Source of the DNA: Odontesthes bonariensis
Lineage: Eukaryota; Chordata; Actinopteri; Atheriniformes; Atherinopsidae
NCBI RefSeq assembly: GCF_027942865.1
Contig: NC_134511.1
Location: 40,136,607 to 40,200,606, forward strand
Direction: 5' to 3'
Length of the DNA: 64,000 nucleotides
Below are positions 25,826-64,000 of this stretch, piece by piece (positions within the stretch are counted from its first letter, which is position 1; each line of letters starts with the position of its first letter). A program made the translations under genes and the position numbers. The notes beneath the pieces were generated by a model. The model ran no database searches. It saw only the letters and a program-made list of their open reading frames with translations, and was not told where the DNA came from.

Positions 25826-27630
25826 ATCAAAGTGTACTTTTCAACAGTATAATCTCAAAGTTTTTGTTTGCAGGTGGGGAAACTCAAGAAGAGATTTTAA
25901 CTCTATTGTTTAAGCTGTGCACTTAGGGGTCAAATGTCTGGAGCAGACAGCATGTCATTGTGAGGTTTTGGGATTAGACTCTATTCTGATTTATTTATCT
26001 TTTGCCACTTTTCTATTCAGTGTCAGACTGGCAGCTCACCATTTAGTAAGACAAAAGGAATACTCCACAGTCTTTAAGAGGATTGTGGAAATCCATGGGA
26101 ATGGGGTCAGAATTATGTGAATACAGCAGGGAAATGCAAAATGAATGTGAATGGGAGTGATAAAACTTTTCAGTGGAGACGGCTGAAAGAAACAGAAGAT
26201 GAAGAATTTTTTACACTTATTTCAACACAAATAAAAAATGCAACTAAATATTTCATCATGCTATCAAAGTGCGATACTATTTGCACACATTCTTCCATGG
26301 ACTTGCTTAAACAGACAGTTAAATCAATCACCAGCTGCAGGAGTAATGTTGACTGAATCATATGGTTTGTCTCTGTGATTAACGACTCAGATGTGGCGCA
26401 AACTTTCAGAGACTATGCTAATGCTATTCTTCTTAAATGCTTATCAACCTGATTAAGTTAAGCATGACAAGATATAAGCATCATAACTTGTGAGTGAAAT
26501 TGAAATCCCACTTTGTATCGGACATACTCTGAGGTCCCTGTCAAGTCCAAAAAGGCAGGAAGAGCCCAGGTGTATTTCCTTTCCAAAATAAACCTTGAAA
26601 CCCAGTTAAATCCCAGTGAGACCTGGGCAGAGGGTCTAAGTTTTTCCACTGATGGGCCCTGTGACATCTGCATTTCACGAGGCCAGATTGCCTCAGATTG
26701 TTTTACTCTCACTGGGGCACCCGGGAGAAGTCTTTAATCACAGGTTAAGTCTGGTGTAATGACAGGGTGGGCAGTCATAGCCAAAAACCACAGTAACCTT
26801 AACATACACAAAGATTCCATCCACCAACTTGATGTTACTATCCAGATAATGGTGCTCTGTGGAAGCAATATGATTTTGGACTTCTGCTGTAAAGAGGCAC
26901 TCTGAGAACAATAATGAAGGGTAATATGCTCAAAATGTTTCTGCATGTCACAACAAGGAACTTCATCTGCTTTCTTTGTGCATCTACATGTATGGTTTAG
27001 ACATGTTTGACATTCAAGAAAACCACCTTCAGATATTCTATTATCCAAAAATATAATTCCAGTGTGATTGTAAATATGCAGTTCCATTTTAAGCATAATT
27101 TCTACCAAATTCTGCTCTTTCTCCATAAGTCTGCTACATTTCACACCCCCACATCTCCTCTGCACTCGCTGAATGCACCGTGTATTTAGCAAGGGGCTTG
27201 TAAAGTATGTCTAATGGGCTCGTCAGAGGAATTTCAAGTGCAAGAAACGGAATTACTATGAAAAGTCGGTATGATTATGATGTTCTAAAAAGTTTCAAAT
27301 GTTTACATAAGGTTTACCCCTCATAACATGTTGGCTAGAAAAGAAACAAGGTAAACTCAGGTTTATGTTTTTAGTCTGACGGCACTACCTGCTGGTGATA
27401 CCCACACAAGAACCCAACGTTTTCAATCTAATTCTGGTGACACTTTTCAGGCATGCAACAGCAAACCCCCCCCCCCCCACACACACACAAATATTGTAAG
27501 TAAAAACCTCCACGCCGTTAAAAGTTCATCAGGCCTTTGAAAACTAGGAGATGAAATCACAACATCTGGAGGAAACCTACACAAACACAGAGAGCAAAAC
27601 CTAAAAAAAACCTACAGAAGTACTATAATA
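25826..27630. other. Intergenic spacer between convergent hapln1 and vcan
   Basis: About 1.8 kb separates the two presumed transcript ends. No gene was recognised. It includes a C run followed by (CA)n near 27468-27489. Confidence 0.6.
27466..27489. repeat. C run followed by CA microsatellite
   Basis: Roughly 12 consecutive C bases pass into several CA units. It is simple sequence located close to the presumed end of the vcan transcript. Confidence 0.85.
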
Positions 27631-29470
27631 AACAATAGAGGTTTTCATTTATTCATATATTTATTTTTTTGTGATTTAAAGCAGGAAAAACTGTTCTGAA
27701 AAAAATTCACAAACATCCCAGACATTCACATTGTAAAATAAAATTAAAAAAAAAGGTTTTTAAAAAGTTATATAAATATGAAATGATATTATGTGCACAT
27801 TGAGGCTAAAACATATTCAGACATTCACAGGCAGACACAACAACATAATATTTCTCCTTAAAAAGGTTCCAGAAACACATTACCACCATCATGTATAAAA
27901 TATTGTCATTGTTACAAAACACAATTATTACAAATTATTGCTGATGTGGCCTTCTGTGTTTGTTGGTCCACTGATGGTGTTAAAGATGTAAAAAGACATT
28001 TTTCAATCATATTGCTGAGTAATTCTGCATCCTCAATGCAGCCTAAACAGTTTGTGAGTGTGGCTTGTCTCCTGTTGAACATACAATAAAAAAAAATGAA
28101 GAGCACTGCTGGGCCAAGTGACAGCCTCATATTTTACCTGTGAGTCTAAAACACGTGAGGAGATGGAGAGCAGCTTGCAAATAAATTATACGCGTCTCTG
28201 CATAAACAGCTGTTACGTTCAAGTCTTTCTGAGTGTTTCACAAAATACATTCTCTCAATGGCGGATTTGAAGTGACCACAATAACAGAAAAGTTCGGTGA
28301 AGAAAAGCACAAGTTAGAAAACAAAAGAAAAAAGATATGATGAAATACAACACAACAGCAACAGATGAGAAGAAGTGTACGATTATGAACAGCATTGACT
28401 ACATGTAAACATGCTGTACCAAATGATTGTAAGTCATGCACTGAAAACCCAGTAAAGGCTGATTAGGCAACACTTCCCTTCTTTTCTTTCGAAACAGAAG
28501 CACATCAATTTCTCATCTGCAAAATAAAGGCTTTGTCAATAAGTACTTAGGAATCTTTCATATCAAATGGTAGCATACAAAAGTCAGTCACATTTTTCTC
28601 TATAGATATCGCTCTATATACATGTAAACTGACATTGCTTAAAACCAATGAGAGCAGAAGATGATGGGAGCTGGTCATTTGGGCCGTGAAAGCTGCCGCC
28701 AAAAAGAAGAACACTGTTTCCTCTGGAAATTTCCCTTGATTTAGAGAAATCATTACTCTGGAATCTGAAAAACAACTAATAAAACTATGAAACCATGTTT
28801 CCAAACATTATTTGTGCCTCTGTTGTTTAAGTTGGACTGAATTATCTGTCTTGTGTTTAAGTTTATAGTTCTGTTTGTGACACTCGTGTAAACTGCAGTA
28901 TGAGTTCTTTGCGTAATAGCATCGATTGTGTTTTTGAGAAGTCAGAGTTGGATCTTCTGACATAGAAAAACTGCACGTAGTCCAGCCTGAAGCAGCGCAA
29001 CCTAATGGAGTCCCTTTACGCAACATAAGCGCCAATTTTAAGAACGTTCTCTATGTGAATAAATGAACACTTGCAGTCATTTTAAACACTGTTGGTGTGC
29101 AAAGGCATTGGACGACATTGTTGAGTGTATCATTTGATAAGCTATGGATGAAGAAAAAAACTTCTGCCATTTGAAAAAAAGACATATATGATAAGAGTAC
29201 TCTTGCTTTTCCAGCAGCCATCTGAAAGGTTTTATAAATCCACATTGGATCTGTTATACAACAGTGCCCCCTTGATATGAAAAGTCATGTGTCAACATCT
29301 AAAAGGCACTTCATAAGATTCCGTCGTCATCCAAAATGCAAGAACTGTGGGTTATGTTCTTAGTTTCTTTGATGAGCTTTCTCTTGTGCTTTTTCCTTCT
29401 CATCTTTCCACACAAGCATCAGGTGTGTGTGTTCTCGTCTCGGGGAAGCTGAGCCACAGTTACATGGAAA
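27630..29470 (-). other. Presumed vcan 3' UTR
   Basis: This is AT-rich non-coding DNA between the vcan TGA stop and the candidate polyadenylation signals. No exon-like frame was recognised. Confidence 0.5.
27648..27665 (-). terminator. Candidate vcan polyadenylation signals
   Basis: Two TTTATT hexamers on the + strand (27648-27653 and 27660-27665) read AATAAA on the vcan strand. They lie about 1.8 kb past the vcan stop, giving a 3' UTR of a length normal for versican. Confidence 0.45.
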
Positions 29471-59911
<30,441 letters not shown>

Positions 59912-62900
59912 CTGCAATGAAGAATAAAACAAAAATAAGGCATAAGTGTGACTATTTGGTTGCAAAGTGAGTCAAAGTTTAGGTTATGCATTTAACATAG
60001 AAACAATCTATGTATTTTAACCCAAATATACAATGATTTTAGAGATAAAATCCTACATACAACATTCTGTTACAGTCAGTCACACTATCAAACGTATAAT
60101 GAACAACAAATGCTGCAGTCATTGTCAGATAAAAGAAGAAACAAATCAATTCAGATAGGAAGCACATTTACAGCTTTGAAAAAAGTTGATATGAGTTTCA
60201 TATAAGCACCACAAGCTTAAGGTGGCTCTGGTTTCTGAGGTACCATTGTCATGTATCAGTAAATAACCTTGTTGATGTCAGCTGAGTAGGGCTAAAAGAC
60301 TATTTCTTTCTTTCTGTAAAGAGAGGTATGGATTTAGAAAGTCAGACGTTTTTATATGATAGAGACTAACAAAAATAAGGACTGAGCCACTTTACTAGAA
60401 GAGCGATACCCAAAACATTGGAATCTGGTGCATTAAACAGGCATAGTATACATTTTTTGTGTGTTTTACTAACCTTTTTGATGATCTCTTCAGACACTCC
60501 AAATACAATTTATTTACTTTTCACATGTACATTTTTACTATACATCAGTCAATTTTCTATCCTCCAAATTGTGTTTTCTGTGTCAAGAAGCAAAACGTAT
60601 TTCAAAGTGAGGTAATGCTAGGACTGAAAACCATCAAAAACATCTTTTTTTTCAAAAACACACGGAAAGTGTCTTCACAAACTCAAACTACCTTCTAGAT
60701 GTGATATTAGCAAGTTAGTAGGAGCAAAATAGTGCATGTTTGCACAGTAGCAAAGTGTGTTCTGAAACCTTAAAAAAGAACTGAGAGGAAGAAAATGCAA
60801 AACACTGCAAACAAATCTCTGACCAACATTTTTAGGCTTTGGCCGAGTTCGGCTCTAAAGTTCAATTAAAATCAATTCTAGCCACAATTTAAAGACTTGT
60901 ATTGTACATCTGAAAGGACGATCATTTCAAAAGGCCATTCGAACACAGAGAAGTCTTTGAACAGTGCTGACAAACTCTGCACGATGATGGGATTACTGAT
61001 AAAAGATACTACTGATACAATTTGTAAAAGAAAAATTCAACATGGGGAGTAGAGTTCTCTTACTTAATAGCATATGGCATATTGAACACAGAAAATGGGC
61101 TCTGGTATATTAGCCTATCGACAACGTGGTGTAAAGTTCAATAATGTGACATTCATCTTCACAGCTCTTATCATTCTGTGATCAAACACAGAGAAATCCA
61201 CAAGGGATGTAGACAATAAACACCACACAAGACAACACATTCAAAGTCTATAGTTCAATCTAAAAGATCAAGTTGATAAATAATATATCCTTCACAAAAA
61301 TACCATCTCCTTAACAACATTCAACCTAGAATATTTTACATTGCAGAAGGTGTTTTGCTATTTTATTTATTCCCTGTATATAATCTAAGAGAAGGTTTCT
61401 TGAGGTGATTTCATATGTCAGCTGCCGGCTCTTAATTTCACTGGAAACACAAAACCAACATTCAAGTCCCTTAACAGCAATATTGACATAGTCCACCTAC
61501 ACTGTTCTGCCTCACATGGGATTTTGTCCTCATACATAAAGAAAGCACAAAGTTGTCTGGATGGAGGAAATCATCTTTAAGATATTGGCCTTAAACTAAA
61601 ACACAAAATCCATCAATGAAGATATTAGACAAATGTGTGAAGCAAATCCAAATGCTCCTCTTACAGCATGAGAGAACAAAAAAAAAAAGCATAAAAATGA
61701 ACAATCCAACAGCTGATCCACACAGGACCTCTCTTTCTTCCTCTTTGCTCTCAGTTTCACCCCTTCCTCTCTGCTTCACACAAATGAGGGTGTAGAAAGA
61801 TTATTGGTTGCAGTAAATAACACCTGCACCCGCACGGCACTGCAGAAAGACACCTGTTGCAAATCCAGGTCAGGCCTGGGAACTTAGGTAATTTGCCTGC
61901 CTTACTGACCCCCTCCCGCCCACACACACATCCAATCACCTTGCACCTTCAACTGGCTTCAGAAGCCTCCAAGAAAGCAGCAGCTAACCTCGTCTTAAGA
62001 GCTACTTTATGCACAAACACAGCTGTTTAGGAGAAACAGTTAATGAAAGCAGTTAAATGAAAAACTAATAATAATACAATCATACAAATTGTATGATCAC
62101 ACAAAATACGGTATACAGTATATATATATATACATATTCTTGCTGTAAGATTGCCATTGACTGAAAACCTTTTTCATCCCGGCAGTAATGGTCTAAAACT
62201 ATGCCCAAAGAACATGGGAACTCTAGTGTTTGTGTTTGAGCAACTGCATGTGAAGCATCAAATTATGTCCACTAATGAGAAGGTGGCAGAGTTTGCATAA
62301 CAATGCATTTCTTTTCAACCATAACCAGTTAGTTTTGACTTCTAATCTCAGTGCTTTATTTCTACACATTTGTTTTTTCAGACCATAATTCTGTCTGATA
62401 GGCAGACTATGTCCCCTGATAGGTTTTCCTTTGATGGATGAACCTTACTTCAGCAATTAGAGACCAAATGCTGGCAGTAATTGAACGACATTGATAGCAC
62501 AACCACTATACAGGCAGCTTCCCATTAGCAATATAACTGAAGTTTTCCCTTGAAAATGTTCAAAATGTAGTGTGAAAATCAGTTTGACTGTAAATCAGTC
62601 AATCAGATGATCAGTAACATGTATGCCAAAAGAATCACTGTTTCTATCAAGTTTCAACTTTCTGGGACACATTGGGGTCTCTCTCTGAAATCCATGAAAA
62701 TTCTATTATTTCAATGAACTTGACTAAAATCTTGAGGGGAAAAAGTTTGATTTAGTTTTCATTTCCGGTTGATTCGCTTAAGAACACAAGTCTGAGGAAA
62801 CACGGGGAAAAGCAACTAATGTCTAAACCCAACCAGAAAGTGACAAAGTATCCTAACATGTGTTAATATGTCACCCAAAAAAAAAGAAGAAAACTAGCAA

Positions 62901-64000
62901 CATGGCGTCCATTAAGGTGACAGTGGTGTACCACAAAGAATGCATTGTAGTCCTAACCATGATATTTTTCTAACCCTAATTAAGTAATGTTAAAGTGTTT
63001 TAGTTAAAGTGTCGTCACGGATGATTTTATTACTGTGATTTTAAAAATTGTTTTGGTTTTGCCCTTATTAATTGTGTTCTGAAAAGTTCATATCATAAGG
63101 GCCCTTGTGAGGGAAACAAGTTAATGATAGGAAACATTTTTGTTTAAAAAAGTGGCGACCATTCAAAGCTTCAGACGAGACAAGAAGGCAGCTACTGCAA
63201 GTCTTCAACTGCATTAAACATGCATTAAACTGCATTAAACATGTTATTAGAAGCAAAAGCTGTTCTAAAAAACAGTAACAGCTACCGTACCAAAATGCCA
63301 TTCAAACAAAGTGCTATAGATCTGACTTTTTCAGTGTTAAAGTATAGTGCTTGTTCAGTAAAGCAAAATAGAGTAAATGTATTGAATTTCACCCCTTTAA
63401 AAAACTTTGACAATGCACTTTTTCAGGTTTAGCTAACAGACTTATTTAGTGCTGCTGTGTATGTAATGTGCAGACCTCTCAATCTTCTCATGTAAAACAT
63501 CAGTTGAAAGCAATTGATCTTTTCCAAAATGTATAAGGATCAGTTTGCCAAGCCTTCGCAGACTGAACGTCGAATACATGTTTACTCACAGTAAGAATGC
63601 TCTGTTGGTGGTTTTGTAAATTGTTTTGGGACATTTGTGTTTGACACGCCTCATGGGATCAATAATTCAACAACTCATAATGTGTCAAACTGTGAATTTA
63701 ACTGTCATCAATTGATTGGAAACAGATGGGCACAGTTCACAAAAGGCATTGCCAGCTTTTGAGCAACAATGACTAATAGTTTGTTTGTTTTTTGACACCC
63801 TGATATTAGAGTGCACTTTGTTACCATACAGCCAGACAACACACTTTTCCAAGTATCACAATACTTTCCACAATCTTTTGCCCAACAAACTGAGAGGGCA
63901 GAAAAGAGGCCCAGGTTGTCTCAGCTGATCAAAAGATGTAACAGAAAAAGTAACTGTAATCACCCACTCTGGTCAGGCACTCCAGCTGAGAGAAGGCAGA
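59912..64000 (-). other. vcan intron upstream of the GAG exon (runs off the window)
   Basis: At least 4.1 kb of AT-rich DNA precedes the GAG exon acceptor. No link-module, Ig or second GAG exon was recognised. It contains a short (TA) run near 62118-62130 and a three-copy 11-bp repeat at 63210-63242. The upstream splice donor lies outside the window. Confidence 0.75.
63210..63242. repeat. Three tandem copies of a 10-11-bp unit
   Basis: The motif 'tgcattaaac', with or without a trailing a, occurs three times in a row inside the vcan intron. It is simple tandem duplication with no visible function. Confidence 0.85.

Noticed and set aside
59912-64000. Search for link-module or Ig exons of versican G1
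   Set aside because: No CNAGW/CDAGW-type or Ig-cysteine pattern was found in any frame, so the G1 exons are placed outside the window.

Overview
This window looks like genomic DNA of a ray-finned (teleost-like) fish. It carries two split vertebrate extracellular-matrix genes in a tail-to-tail arrangement, inside intron- and repeat-rich, moderately AT-rich DNA. The genes are a hyaluronan and proteoglycan link protein (hapln1) on the + strand and the C-terminal part of versican (vcan) on the - strand. The two are also convergent neighbours in mammals. No prokaryotic, viral or CRISPR features were seen.

Layout. 1-15.7 kb: no recognisable host gene, taken as upstream/intergenic DNA of hapln1. 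It holds simple repeats, a long poly-C tract (8.23-8.29 kb) and a decayed non-LTR retrotransposon with a restriction-like endonuclease on the - strand (about 8.82-10.83 kb). 15.7-25.8 kb: hapln1, four coding exons giving a 340-residue secreted protein (signal peptide, Ig domain, two link modules) and a 3' UTR of about 1.5 kb. 25.8-27.6 kb: short intergenic spacer. 27.6-64 kb: vcan on the - strand, with a 3' UTR of about 1.8 kb and seven small exons for the G3 region (basic tail, CCP/sushi, three C-type lectin exons, two EGF exons). Upstream of these lies one enormous glycosaminoglycan-attachment exon at 35510-59911. From 59912 to the window end is intron; the N-terminal G1 exons (Ig plus link modules) must lie beyond 64 kb.

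The remarkable feature is the versican glycosaminoglycan (GAG) exon. It is 24,402 bp, open throughout, phase 1-1, and encodes about 8,134 residues. About 17.5 kb of it is a tandem array of roughly 28 near-identical units of about 206 residues (618 bp). All length variation between units is a multiple of three (612/618/621 bp). Each unit repeats acidic Ser-Gly motifs typical of chondroitin-sulfate attachment and two adjacent N-glycosylation sequons. A five-unit, 3,081-bp block appears duplicated head-to-tail within the array, a direct trace of unequal exchange. Each unit also appears to be built from three older sub-repeats.

Functionally, link proteins stabilise the binding of lecticans such as versican to hyaluronan. 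The window therefore holds both protein partners of one pericellular-matrix complex, one of them with a greatly enlarged GAG-bearing stalk. Exon boundaries were read by eye from splice consensus, phase and family exon lengths.
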